Shown here piece after piece: positions 48,505 to 59,417 of a stretch of 64,000 nt of DNA. Source of the stretch: Adineta vaga (taxonomy: Eukaryota > Rotifera); the NCBI GenBank assembly GCA_021613535.1, contig CP075495.1, forward strand, positions 8,308,001 through 8,372,000. Direction: 5' to 3'. A program made the translations under genes and the position numbers. The notes under the pieces are model-generated. The model did not search any database and had not been told where the DNA came from. It was given only the letters and a program-made list of their open reading frames with translations. The first letter of the stretch is position 1; the number at the start of each line of letters is the position of its first letter.

Positions 48505-49116
48505 ATGAATAGTCTCCTAACGAATCGTGTTCAATCAGCCTATTCACGGGCAACCTATCGTTCGGAAACAGATGCTGACGATAATGATTATCCTCAGCAA
48601 ATTAAACAACGTCCAAAGACAAGTAAAAGTTTACATCGAGCAGGTTCAAATCTCTTCGAACATGATTCGAGAAGAAATGGAAATTCATCAACTCTTTCAT
48701 CAGCAACAAGTCATCGTCGACGATTGAAAACAGCCAGTAGTGCTACAACAACTAGTTCAAGACCAGGATCTCGTAAACTTCGTTCCGATGAAATCGAAAA
48801 TCTTCTACAAACACTTGATCGTGATGATACAGTTATTGTTCAACTTGATTGTTTAGCAAATTATCGAACACTCGTCGAAACAATTGATTTACGTCATACA
48901 CCAATTGATTCTCGATTATTATGTGCATTACAACAACGTGAGAATCGTATTGTCCAAGGCAATGCATGCCGTGATACACGTTTTCATTCTTTACTTGATC
49001 TACTTCAACCGGCATATACATCGGCAACGGCTGAACAAAATAGTTTGAATGAAATTAATGATAAACCTATATTAGAATATCCACATACTGAAATTCCAGT
49101 TGAATATGTTAAATAG
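48505..49116 (+). CDS. Uncharacterised Ser/Arg-rich protein
   Basis: One exon, 203 residues, starting at the ATG of MNSLLTNRVQSAYSR; the frame is open a little further upstream but without another ATG. The first 95 residues are disordered and rich in Ser, Thr and Arg (SHRRRLKTASSATT). Residues 95-165 look folded and helical (LRSDEIENLLQTLDRDDTVI, DCLANYRTLVETIDLR). The C terminus is acidic. No signal peptide or membrane helix. I do not recognise the family. Confidence 0.6.
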   Translation: MNSLLTNRVQSAYSRATYRSETDADDNDYPQQIKQRPKTSKSLHRAGSNLFEHDSRRNGNSSTLSSATSHRRRLKTASSATTTSSRPGSRKLRSDEIENLLQTLDRDDTVIVQLDCLANYRTLVETIDLRHTPIDSRLLCALQQRENRIVQGNACRDTRFHSLLDLLQPAYTSATAEQNSLNEINDKPILEYPHTEIPVEYVK

Positions 49117-49583
49117 ACATTAATTTTTATAAAAAGAATCATCATTAACGTAATGAAAATACGTTTTAATTCTGCGAATAACAATCTTCTTACTACTTCG
49201 ATTTTTATATTTATACTGTTAATCCACTATGATTTGTACTTGACATACTTAATAAAGTCTATAAGGCAAACTATTGATCTGTTAAGTTCTAAATATGAAT
49301 GTTATACTAATTAATATAATTTTAAATAAATAATTCAAAGAAAGAAATCATATGTGATACGATCTTTTGCTATTCAGCACAATCGTTTATTAGCGACATC
49401 TGATCAAGTTGCTGTTAAAACGTATACTGATAGAACCTAAGAAAAAAATTATGAATCATTAAATTCAAGTGCTCGCTTTGCATTTGCACGTTGAATAGTA
49501 AACGACGTTCTATAAAAGCATTGAGAATCTTCTTCAAAGTATCATTATCTTTTCTTAGATTACTTTATTTGTAATCTAGAACA
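49117..49583. other. Intergenic; putative operon promoter
   Basis: Spacer before the four-gene plus-strand block. It ends with tttgtaatctag-aaca-ATG, a splice-acceptor-like sequence just upstream of ERAL1. Confidence 0.5.
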
Positions 49584-51621
49584 ATGATATTACATCGAAT
49601 CTCTCTTCTTACTCATCGACATACACGATCGATTATTTCAATTCGAGCTATTCAAATTGATTCTGATCCAAATGAAAAAATTATTCCCTTATCTAAGTTT
49701 GATTTAAGTAAACCATTGATTGGACGAACAAATGGTACGTGTTATTGCATGCAATAGGATATAATTTTTCGTGAAAATAAAAACATCTACCTTTGTCAAT
49801 TAGCTGAACAGACTGCTATTTCATTACTACGTCCAGATATGCCTCATGATTCGGAATTACTTAAAGTAGCAATTATTGGAGCACCAAATGCTGGCAAAAG
49901 TACATTTGTCAATCGTCTAATGGGTTGGAGAGTAAGTGAAGAGAACGAATAATAAAAGATGTCAGTTGTGGTTTGAAAATCGAAATATTAATTAAAACGA
50001 TATTTAGATTTCATCTGTATCCAAACGACCACACACTACTCGTCATCGAATAACAGGCGTTTTGACTGATTCTAATAAACAAATTGTAAGAAATGATCTC
50101 ATTCTTTCATTCTTAGCTAATATTTACCATAGGTTTTTCTTGATACACCTGGTTTTGTTGCACCATGGCGTAAAAAACGGTAAATGAAAATAGATTTCGT
50201 TAAACTACTTAGTATCAATCATTATTTCTATTGTCATTCAGACATAATCTAGAGAAATCAATGATTCTTGATCCTCATTCAAGTTTGTGGGATGCGAATC
50301 TAAGTAAAAAGATCGACATATTTTCTTTATTGTATATTTTAATCTGTTCTCCTATCTTAGTTTGTGTCGTACATGATGTTTCGAATCATTGGCTTCGCTT
50401 TAAACTTGATGAAGAAATCCTTAAATGTCTTTATGCACATCCAGAAAAAGAAGCAATTCTTATTCTAAATAAAGTATGAAAGAAAGTTTTTTTTTTCTGT
50501 TCACTTTTAAATACTATCTCACTATTTCAAAGGTTGATTCAATCAAACGCAAACGTATGTTATTAGATGTAACAACTATTCTTACCGATGGTTCACTCAA
50601 TGGTATACCCTATCGTTTGGATTCACCCTATCATCGTAATGGTGAACTTGATATGGAACGATTATTTCTTAAAACTGCTCATGAAATGAATATACCTTTA
50701 CCCAAAAATGAGAATGATATTGAAAAAGAACGTCTATTAGCTGATATGAAAGAATATGAAAAGAAATTATTGAGTATTCAGATGGAAAATATTGATCTTG
50801 ATCTCGAAGAAAATCAAGTGAAAGAATTAATTTCACGTCATGAAGATAAAAGTTTAACATTAGAACAATTATCTGATAACGTATCATCTCATATTCCCTA
50901 TAAATCAATGAAAGATATAAGTCCATTTGAATTCAAAAAAGATCTTATGGAAACAACAAATTGGCATTTATATTATAAAAAATTATCTCAAATTCGTTTA
51001 TTCACAAAAGATCGCTCGACTTGGCCATATTTTAATCAAGTCTTTATGATTTCAGCAAAACAAAATCGTGGTATAGCTGCCATTCGAGTAACTATCTCTA
51101 TCTTACAAACATAATGGTCGATCGAAAATGTTTCATTTTAGAAATATCTTTTCTCACGAACAAAACCAGCTTCATGGATGTTTCATCGAAATTTTGTTAC
51201 TGATCAATATCCACAAGAAATAGCTGAAATGTGTATACGAGAAAAAATGTTAGAATATCTACCGGATGAAATTCCTTATACTTATCTTTTGGTATGACAT
51301 AAAACAAATCTTTGAATACATAATTTAGTATTAAAATGTTTGTCTTAGACAAATGAACGATGGGAATTAGACGAAAATGATGTTCTTCATATGACTTTTC
51401 TAGTTTATCCACGTGCTAAACAATTGAAACGTGATGTTGTATGTAAACATATTCTTTTTTCTTTGAAATATCAAATAATTTATCCGTTTTTCCAGAGTGT
51501 ATTATTAAAAAATCATGGCGAAGCAATTAAATTAATCAGTATTGAAAGTGAAAAAGCACTTTCTACAACATTTCGTTGTGAAATTAAATTAAAATTAATT
51601 GTTAAAACTTCTCATGAATAA
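49584..51621 (+). CDS. ERAL1: Mitochondrial GTPase Era-like 1
   Basis: Ten exons: 49584-49734, 49804-49931, 50008-50085, 50133-50179, 50242-50303, 50361-50473, 50533-51087, 51142-51291, 51349-51438, 51496-51621; 499 residues. A basic N terminus (MILHRISLLTHRHTRSI) fits a mitochondrial presequence. GTPase motifs: G1 GAPNAGKST (about residues 76-84), G2 RPHTTRH, G3 DTPGF, G4 NKVD, G5-like MISAKQ. The C-terminal KH domain contains VLLKNHGEAIKLISIESEKAL with the usual GxxG reduced to NHGE. ERAL1 chaperones the small mitochondrial rRNA during ribosome assembly. Between G4 and G5 is a long charged insert (about 250-330). It is first in the head-to-tail block with IMPA, PTTG1IP and TIMM21. Confidence 0.93.
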
Positions 51622-51666
51622 ATCGAAATCTGTTCAATCAAGTTTTTCAACTGTTATTATTTTTGT

Positions 51667-51682
51667 TTTTGTTTGTTTTCAG
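51667..51682 (+). promoter_or_regulatory. Candidate trans-splice acceptor of IMPA1
   Basis: A pyrimidine/T-rich run ending ttttcag directly abuts the IMPA1 ATG, 61 bp after the ERAL1 stop. No upstream 5' exon fits in that gap, which favours spliced-leader addition. Confidence 0.6.
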
Positions 51683-52996
51683 ATGTTTGAAAATGAAATT
51701 GATATTTGTTATAAAACTATTCTTGATCTTGTATCTTTAGCTGGAAAAGTAAGTTGTAAAATTAACTTGATTCATTAAAGAATTATTCTATTTAGGTTGT
51801 TTGTGAAGGTTTTTCTATAACAAAACGTATAGAAACAAAAAGTAGTGCAGCTGATCTTGTCACTGAATATGACCAGCGTGTTGAAAAAATTTTAATAGAA
51901 AAATTACAAGAAAAATTTCCAACGCATAAGTTCGTACTTTTGAACAGAAAAAAAATAATTTTCTATTTATCAAATATAGATTTATTGGTGAAGAATCAAC
52001 TGCATCAGAAACCGAAATAAAATTTACTGATGATCCAACATGGATTATTGATCCTATTGATGGCACTACCAATTTTGTACATGGGTAAATTGAGCACGCG
52101 AATGGAATATTCTTCAATGAAAGTTTTAATTTATGTACATAGATTTCCAATGGTAGCAATATCTGTTGCATTTGCTATTAATAAAGAAGTAATTATTGGA
52201 GTAGTTTATAATCCAATTTTGGATCATCTTTATTCAGCAATACGTGGCAAAGGAGCATTTAGAAATGGTCGACCTATTCAATGCTCAAAACAAAAAGGTT
52301 AGTATCTTAAAAAACTTAAGAGAGGTGTAAGATAGATGATTGTGACTTTTTTAATTTTGATTTTCACTTCAAAGATATGAATGCTTTTCCTATTAATTGA
52401 GTAATTGATTGTACGTGTATTTTTCTAGAACTTTCTCTATCTCAAGTGATTGGTGCATATGGCCCTAGTCGAGATCCAGATATTCTCAATGCGAAAAATG
52501 AAAATCAACGTAGAATCATTGAAAAAGCTCAAAGGTAAATACAAAGTAGAAGATGAATAGATATGAACATATTCCTTTCTTTGCAGTATTCGTATGATGG
52601 GTAGTGCAGCTTTAAGTTTATGTTTTATAGCTGAAGGTTCTTGCGATGCTTATGTTGATTACGGTGGCTATATTTGGGATTATGGTATCACAAAAAAATA
52701 TGATCTTCTCTTCCTTTAACTAAATTTGTGATTGATTTCTTCAATAGCTGCTTGCGATTTAATTGCTCGTGAAGCTAGTGCTTATACATGTGATCCAACC
52801 GGTAGATAGCAATTTAATTATTTCTAAATAAGATTTTGTTTTCTTAGGTGCACCGTTAAAGCTACATCATCGTCGTATATTATGTGCAGCTTCGAAAGAA
52901 CTTGCTGAACAAATCTCACCATTATTGATACATATCGATTATTTTTCGAATGATAAAAAACCGACAGTTACTTTTGAATCAATTTCAAAACTATGA
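51683..52996 (+). CDS. IMPA1: Inositol monophosphatase
   Basis: Eight exons: 51683-51748, 51796-51929, 51980-52084, 52143-52297, 52429-52534, 52587-52684, 52748-52801, 52848-52996; 288 residues. Magnesium-binding residues fall at nearly the human positions: the Glu of GEES (71-72), Asp91 and Asp94 in [15 protein letters not shown], and Asp220 in YIWDYAACDL. It hydrolyses inositol phosphates to free inositol in the cytosol. The usual GG before the last strand is replaced by [11 protein letters not shown], a modest divergence. Start chosen at the ATG that touches the splice-acceptor cag; the preceding gene stops 61 bp upstream. Confidence 0.95.
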
Positions 52997-53020
52997 TCAG
53001 ATATTTTTATAATAATTACA

Positions 53021-53036
53021 CTACTTTTTATTCTAG
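53021..53036 (+). promoter_or_regulatory. Candidate trans-splice acceptor of PTTG1IP
   Basis: ctactttttattctag runs directly into ATG, 40 bp after the IMPA1 stop codon; too short a gap for a promoter plus 5' exon. Confidence 0.6.
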
Positions 53037-53757
53037 ATGATGAAAACTTCGTTCATTTTCATTTTAATTAGTGTTATCGTTAGTTTAACATCTAGCGATC
53101 CTGTCGACCAATGCAGCGCTTTTACGAATTCAGACTGTAAAACCTGTTTAAAAAATACAGAATGTGCTTTTTGTAAAAATACTAAACGATGTTTTTTACA
53201 TCAATTTTATGAAACAAATCTACCATGTTCACCATCAGATATGCAATACAAAACATGTGTTGGTAAATTATTTGAAATATCTTGATCTATTGACAAATCT
53301 TACTCGTAGGTAGTCTTCAAATATGGCTTATTGTTCTTGGTTCGGCAGGTGGTGTTATTCTAATAGCTGTCATAATTATTATCATTTGTTGTCGTAGAAA
53401 ATGTGTTCGACGTGCACGTCAAAAGTTCGTTGCGGAGATTAAATCAATATTCAAATGTGTTTTTTTCTACTTCTGTTCATTTCTAGAGATCAAGCGAAAG
53501 AAGATGCATATACTCGAAATCTAGAAGATCGACGAACTACCGCTGCAGTTAGGTTAGAATCAATAAATTTTATTCTCAGAAAAAAGTTCTTCTCATAATT
53601 ATTTAGATCGGAAGAAAGAAAGCAATCAGGTGATAATCTTCGTATGAAATACGGTATATGAACAATCTCTCTGAATTTAATTATCTGACTAATTAGTATA
53701 CTTGTAGGTATATTAAAAGCGAAAGATGATGGTACCGATTATAAACGTTTCAGTTAA
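53037..53757 (+). CDS. PTTG1IP: PTTG1IP-like PSI-domain membrane protein
   Basis: Five exons (53037-53262, 53310-53424, 53487-53552, 53607-53653, 53708-53757); 167 residues. A signal peptide (about 1-20) precedes a PSI-type Cys module (CSAFTNSDCKTCLKNTECAFC), then a transmembrane helix (IWLIVLGSAGGVILIAVIIII), the CCRRKC juxtamembrane cluster, and a charged helix ending in a conserved LRMKYGILK and Tyr-containing tail. This is the layout of PTTG1IP (PBF), a small type I membrane protein linked in vertebrates to securin transport and to signalling. The tail Tyr could be an endocytic sorting signal. Third gene of the head-to-tail block. Confidence 0.88.
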
Positions 53758-53950
53758 ACAATAAAATGATACATCGACAAAATATTTCTTGGCATTTGAT
53801 TCTGTGATTTTTCTTTTGATGTCTTTCATAATTTTTGATTGCAATAATTTTGTTTTAATAATTATTAAGAGAATAATAATTTGTGTTTTTTTTTGTACTG
53901 ATAAAATAAATCAAGATTATACATGTTCAACTTTTTTTTCCCCTATATAG

Positions 53951-54850
53951 ATGATTCTTCCTTCGATCTGTTTTGTTGCTAAGCAATGTCATAATCAATG
54001 GCGTTCATCTTTCTTTCGTACAATTATTGTTATTAATCAAAGACAATTAGCAACATTAGGAAAACAAAAAAAAGATTCGAAAAAACAGGATAATAATGTT
54101 GTTATTCAATCAACAACAGACAATCAAATAGAAGTAGCAACGTTTAAAGAAAAAGGTAAAAGAATATTTTCGTACAAGTCTTCTTTTATTCTGAATATTA
54201 TTTCCCTTGTTTGTAGCTCAACAAGCAGCGAAAGACACGGGTTATTCATTAGTTGTTATTGCTGGTGTTGCAGCATTAGGTGGTTTATGTTATTTAATGC
54301 TACATGAATTATATTCGAGAGAAACACCAAATGGAATTTATAAAGAAGCATCGAAAATGTGTTTAGCCAATACAGAAGTAAATTTTATGCTTAAACAACA
54401 TGTTTAAATATCATAAGCATTTTATTTTCTAGGTCCAAGATGCATTAGGTACACCTATTATGGTTCATACCACACCACAGATTGGTTCAATGCGTATCAA
54501 TAATGTTCGGTACAGAATAATTTCCTGTAAATAGTTTTAACTAATATATAACTATTATTTTAGTGCAAAAATGTTCGATGAAAAAGGTCATCGAGGTATG
54601 ACACTCTCATTTTATTTAACCGGAAAGGAACGAAGTGGTGTTGTTGGTGTAAAAGTTCAGAAAGTAATCCTATGTTTCATTTCTTCTATCAATTATACCT
54701 TTATTTATTTTTACATAGAATATTTCCAATAAATTTGTTTATGACTATATTATTGTTCAACTTGATCGACCGTGGCGTGGTCGTAATATGATCCAAATTC
54801 ATGAAAATCTCGATACATCAAAAACAACACCACAAACACTCGACATATAA
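53951..54850 (+). CDS. TIMM21: Mitochondrial import inner membrane translocase subunit TIM21
   Basis: Five exons (53951-54155, 54217-54377, 54433-54509, 54564-54663, 54719-54850); 224 residues. A basic presequence of about 55 residues is followed by KAQQAAKDTGYSLVVIAGVA, a membrane helix, the ELYSRETPNGIYKEA motif and the intermembrane-space beta domain (ALGTPIMVHT ... FYLTGKERSG ... YIIVQLDRPWRGR). TIM21 contacts the TIM23 channel and the outer-membrane TOM complex, and links import to respiratory-chain assembly. The ATG is preceded directly by cccctatatag. The gap to the upstream PTTG1IP stop is 193 bp, so it may be the last gene of the operon. Confidence 0.92.
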
Positions 54851-54946
54851 ACATACACACAAAAATCTTCATTTTTTTGTGTACATAGTTATTTTTTAAA
54901 AAGATATATACACATACATATAGGTTCGATTGTTGTTTTGTTATCT

Positions 54947-56120
54947 TCAATAATGTGGTCGAATTGTTGTTACCATGGTTTTTTCTGTTCGAGCATCTTG
55001 ATCAATATGACTATTATGGTATGAAATAAGATGAGGATGTTTTTTCTTTTTACTTGAATGATATCGACGATCGATGATTGGAATTGACGATGATGTTGTG
55101 TTTGTTGTCGCCGTTGGTATAAGACAATATTTACGAAATATAAAGATTGCAATAGCAAGAAGAAGAATCAATAATGTCATGGCCACGAACGCATAAAATA
55201 CATAAAGAATAAACGTTAGAAATGTTATTCGAGATGATAAGACTTCTTCCGAAGTAGAAATCGATGATGAATCATTAAATTTCCAACGAAAACGGAAAAA
55301 TGAACGTCGAAGTAATGATGAATCACTCGTATTGAAATTTGAATATGTTGGCCATGGAACTGTGGTACTACTAATCGTTGGATATCTTTGACTTGAACTC
55401 ATTGTTGTTGTTGTTGAAACTAAAATAGAAGTTTTAATAAATTTCATTCTATTCTTTGTTTTTACATACTATCTGGACAATTTTCAATAAGAATATCATC
55501 AATAGCAAACCAAGTTGTTGAGGTAGTTTTGTTTTCTGGTAAATGTCGAATTTCAATTTCGATCTAAACGGAGGAAAAAATTTTACAGTAGAAATGTTTT
55601 TATTAGAAAGAATTCTTTGTTTTCTACACGAAATTCTTCTGCTGCTTTAAATGTAAGATTTGCTTGTTGCCAAAGGGATTCAATGTCGTCGGATGTATTC
55701 AGATTTTTTTGTGTTAGAGCTTTCCAATGACCCAGAGATAAAATTTGTGTATGATTAGTTTTAATAAGAAAAACTTCAATTTGATCTTGTTCATTTTCAA
55801 TATTAAATTGAAATGTTAATCGAATTGTATATGAACATGAACGCGTTAAATATAACCATGGAGATGTAATAACATCAGTAAAACCTTTTTCTTTATCAAT
55901 ATTACTTTCATCAACAGCAATTAAAACTGACATTGAAAAAACATATTTGTTTTTCTTGCTTCACTTTGAAATCAAATAGTTTACCTTTATCATCACTTTC
56001 ATCCTCGAGATTTTTTATTTGCCATCGTCGACCAAGATTCCATTTGCAAGTATTCAATGAAAATGTACATCGTTGATTATATCGTATTGAAGAAATCGAT
56101 ATCAACATGAAATTTATCAT
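54947..56120 (-). CDS. Type I membrane protein with a MAM-like ectodomain
   Basis: Exons 56120-55985, 55926-55628, 55563-55470 and 55419-54947; 333 residues. The ectodomain starts RCTFSLNTCKWNLGRRW and ends TWFAIDDILIENCPD, with a beta-rich middle; the opening aromatic/Cys block and the closing AIDDI...C are characteristic of MAM domains, here divergent. A Ser/Thr stalk follows, then a hydrophobic helix (FVAMTLLILLLAIAIFIF) and a basic cytoplasmic tail. The short hydrophobic N terminus (MINFMLISISSI) is a marginal signal peptide, so an upstream exon is possible. MAM domains mediate adhesion. It ends tail to tail with TIMM21, with 96 bp between stops. Confidence 0.65.
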
Positions 56121-56620
56121 GTAACAAAGAAAATCTTAGAAAAATTAGACAATTATTAAATTTAATCTTATAATTTCAAAGATGAACCTTACATATTTTC
56201 ATTGATGATAATAAAATCATGAATTTCTTCTATGTCAAAATGATACAAATGAATGTACCTAATCATGTCGGTCCTAATCATCAATCGTCCTGCTATTGAC
56301 AAATAGATTATTCTATTAGATAATCGATCTAAATATTTGATAATGTCAACATCGTTGTAATACAACAGTAAGCGATTATTGTGTTATTTGACAAGCACGT
56401 GTAATTTTGTTCTTTTTTTCGGTATCGAAGAAAAAAAATATGAATAAGATCAAAATATTGAATGAAAAGGGGTAAATAAGGGTTTCTTTAGCTTATGTGG
56501 ATAAAGAACAATAATTTATATTTCTATGAATATCTCTATACTACCTTTTATTACTCTCCATTCATTGACATATATAGATAACTAAAGGCATTTATATTGT
56601 ACTCAAACTTATTTTTCAAA
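56121..56620. other. Divergent promoter region, no gene seen
   Basis: 500 bp between the MAM-like gene (minus) and the EF-hand gene (plus), AT-rich. Confidence 0.5.
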
Positions 56621-57595
56621 ATGTGGAGAAATCGAAAAGCTCGTAATTCAACAGAATTAAATGCAAAAGGTTCGTTCATGTTTTAGCTATTTTATTATGA
56701 TGATATTTTGCTTTTTTGTCATAGAAATCGCAGCTTTAGTAGAAGCGTCGAATGTGAATGAACAAGGTAATTATGCATTGAATGATTTATGTCTGAGTAT
56801 ATTATTTTGATTCGTTATAGAAATTCGACGATGGCATACTGTCAGTGTGTTTTTTTCTTCTTAAAAATTCTTTAGAGATATGTATAAGTTTCTTCTATAG
56901 GATTTTCTTCAGCATTATCCATCGGGTCAATTAGATAGAAAGACATTTTGTGAATATTATCAAAAATTATATCCAAGCAAAGAAACAGAAACCTCATTCG
57001 AGTAAAGAATTAATACATTTTATTACGTATTTTTACTTTCATTAATAAATATTTATAGAAATATTTTCAGTATGATCGATACTAATAACGATGGCAAGAT
57101 TGATTTCAACGAACTGCTAGTTGTTATTGTGTTGATGAGTCATTTAAATGCCGTCGAATCACGACTTGCATTTGTATTTGATATGTTTGTGAAAAATATT
57201 GATACTTTCTTTTTTTAATGACAAAAGTTTTCTCGCTGTTGTCTAGGTTTGATAATTCAGGAGATGGACATATTGATCGAGACGAATTAGAAGATGTTAT
57301 CTCTGCTATAGTAAGTTTTTCGTCTTGGATTTGATAATAATTATGATAGATTTATGTATTTAGTATGATCGTGCTGGTGTAACTGATCGTAAAGGTGAAC
57401 GAGATCCAAAGAAACGAGCCAAAGCAATTATTGATAAAATTGATAATACGGGTGATGATAAACTTGATAAAGCAGAATTTATTAAAGGGTAAAATTTAAA
57501 TCGAGAGGATTTATTGGATAGTTTAGAAATTTCTCTTCGTTTTTAGATGTAAAGATGATCCAGTAATTCGTAGTTTACTTGCTCCAAATGCATGA
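56621..57595 (+). CDS. Neuronal calcium sensor-type EF-hand protein
   Basis: Eight exons (56621-56669, 56725-56766, 56821-56840, 56901-57001, 57059-57184, 57247-57310, 57364-57488, 57547-57595); 191 residues. Three complete EF-hand loops are visible: DTNNDGKIDFNE, DNSGDGHIDRDE and DNTGDDKLDKAE. EF1 is degenerate, as in all NCS proteins, with YPSGQLDRKTF in place of the usual CPSG. The spacing and the C terminus (DDPVIRSLLAPNA) match the NCS-1/recoverin/hippocalcin family. Unlike most family members the protein begins MWRNRKARN, so there is no N-terminal Gly for myristoylation. It is probably a soluble calcium sensor with a basic head. Confidence 0.85.
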
Positions 57596-58091
57596 AATTC
57601 TGAACAATTCAAACATCATTTCTATCGATCGAACACTTTTTTTTCGACCAACTGAACTATCAATAATACGAAATAAGAAGTTATCCTTTTTAAATATATC
57701 TGAGAAACAGGAGATAGTAAAACTTGATCTTATCTAGAAATAGAAACTGTGTAACATGGAAAAGCTCTGCTCTTGATTGATATTTTTCTCGTGGTCATTT
57801 TACTTTTGAAAACATTCTAAAAGTTTTTTCTTCTGAAAGAAAAAAGAAAAGCTTTCAAAGAAGAAAATTTTAAGTTGTTGTTATTATTTTTCTTTTCACA
57901 TGATGCAAACACATGTAATGTAACAAACATGATCGTTTTTAACCCGAACAGAAAAGAAATCAGTAAGTTTCAATGAAACGGATATAAGATTTTTATTTTC
58001 CATTATTTCAATCTTCTTATTATCCAACTGCTATAAAAGGAAACAACATTCTCTTTAGGAAATTAGAGAATAGGTATAAGAAAAATATTCA
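57596..58091. other. Intergenic, no gene seen
   Basis: About 500 bp of 3' UTR/spacer with an adenine- and thymine-rich composition. Confidence 0.5.
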
Positions 58092-58711
58092 ATGCATCGA
58101 TCTCATCCAAACGCCGCTCCTGTAACAAATAAATATCTTGCATATAAAAAGTTCCTTCAAGATCAAGAAGAACATAAACTCAATGTAATATATTCTTCAT
58201 CTTTTCTTATTAATCTGTGAAATTTCTTTCTGATAGCTTAAAAATATTCATGGATTAATAGATCAATCACCTCCAACATCTCGTCCACATATATCTCAAC
58301 GTACCACACAAAGACAAGTATGTTATTCTTTGTGTCAAAATCTATTTCATTTTGATTTCTTCTTATAGCTTCGAGAATATGAATTAGACATGATTCAAAA
58401 TGAAAATGATCGTCTTCGATCAAGAATGATAAGTAATGGAGCATTTACTGATAGCCATAATAATTATCTAGCACGAAGGTAGAGATAGTTGTTGTCGTCT
58501 ATATTCCCAATGAATTTCTTTTAATTGTTCTAGTTTAAATGGAAGAAAACGTTATCGAGATGAAATGCAACATCGACATATAGTTGATCGATTGAAAAGA
58601 CAAATTTATCATGTTCAATCAAATTATTCCATTAAAAAATGTGAACATGATTATGCAAAACAACAGGATATTAAACGACAAATAACAAGATTTCCCTCAA
58701 TTCATAAATAA
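58092..58711 (+). CDS. CFAP97-domain (hemingway-like) ciliary protein
   Basis: Four exons (58092-58184, 58237-58317, 58369-58478, 58534-58711); 153 residues. The conserved core is ELDMIQNENDRLRSRM followed by a Tyr/Asn-rich segment and a second basic helix, and the overall length fits small CFAP97D1-type proteins, which are needed for sperm and cilia axonemes. The match is by pattern and order of helices only. No signal or membrane segment. It lies 500 bp downstream of the EF-hand gene on the same strand. Confidence 0.6.
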
Positions 58712-59417
58712 ACCTTTTTTTTTTTATAAAAGACGAACGATCTTTCGAAATATACACTGTACACTAGTTTCCATGAATTCATCATTATAACAAAAATTTT
58801 TATTGAATGTTAAAAGTGTAATAGTTTTGAGAAGTTGAATACGAACGGATGATCGTTCTTGATGATTATACTTAGCTTTTGTAAAAGATCGAGTAGTCGA
58901 ATGAATTACAAAATTCTATAGCTTATCTAAACATTGACACGAAGCTTTGGAAAGAGAACGGAAAAAAAATGTTTTGTAACAGATATATATATAGGTTGTG
59001 CCATAGAAAAATTAAGTTTTTTAGACCAATTTTGTTTGACAGTTAATAAAGCATTGTCTTAATTTCATCATCATCATCATCAAATAGGAAATCTGTTTGA
59101 TTACGATCAATTTTTATATCAAATAATATAATCTTAAAAACTCGTTTAAAATCTACGTAGTTCTTTATCAAACTATTTGCAAGTCAATCCATCGTTACTA
59201 TCAAATATCAATATATACATTTCGTTATAAAACATTAAATCTTTATCTTTCTCAATCTCCTATAGTTAAAAGTATAAATACATACATCTTGTGATAAATT
59301 CTTTCCTTTTATGATCTTCAAATATATTATTGTCTTGACAATGGTTAAATATTCTCTATAAAAATCCTTCGTTATAAATCGAACGAAGACAAACGAAAAA
59401 CAATCAATCAATCAATC
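58712..59417. other. Intergenic, no gene seen
   Basis: About 700 bp of AT-rich spacer; ends with four CAAT units directly before the next ATG (59401-59417). Confidence 0.5.
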
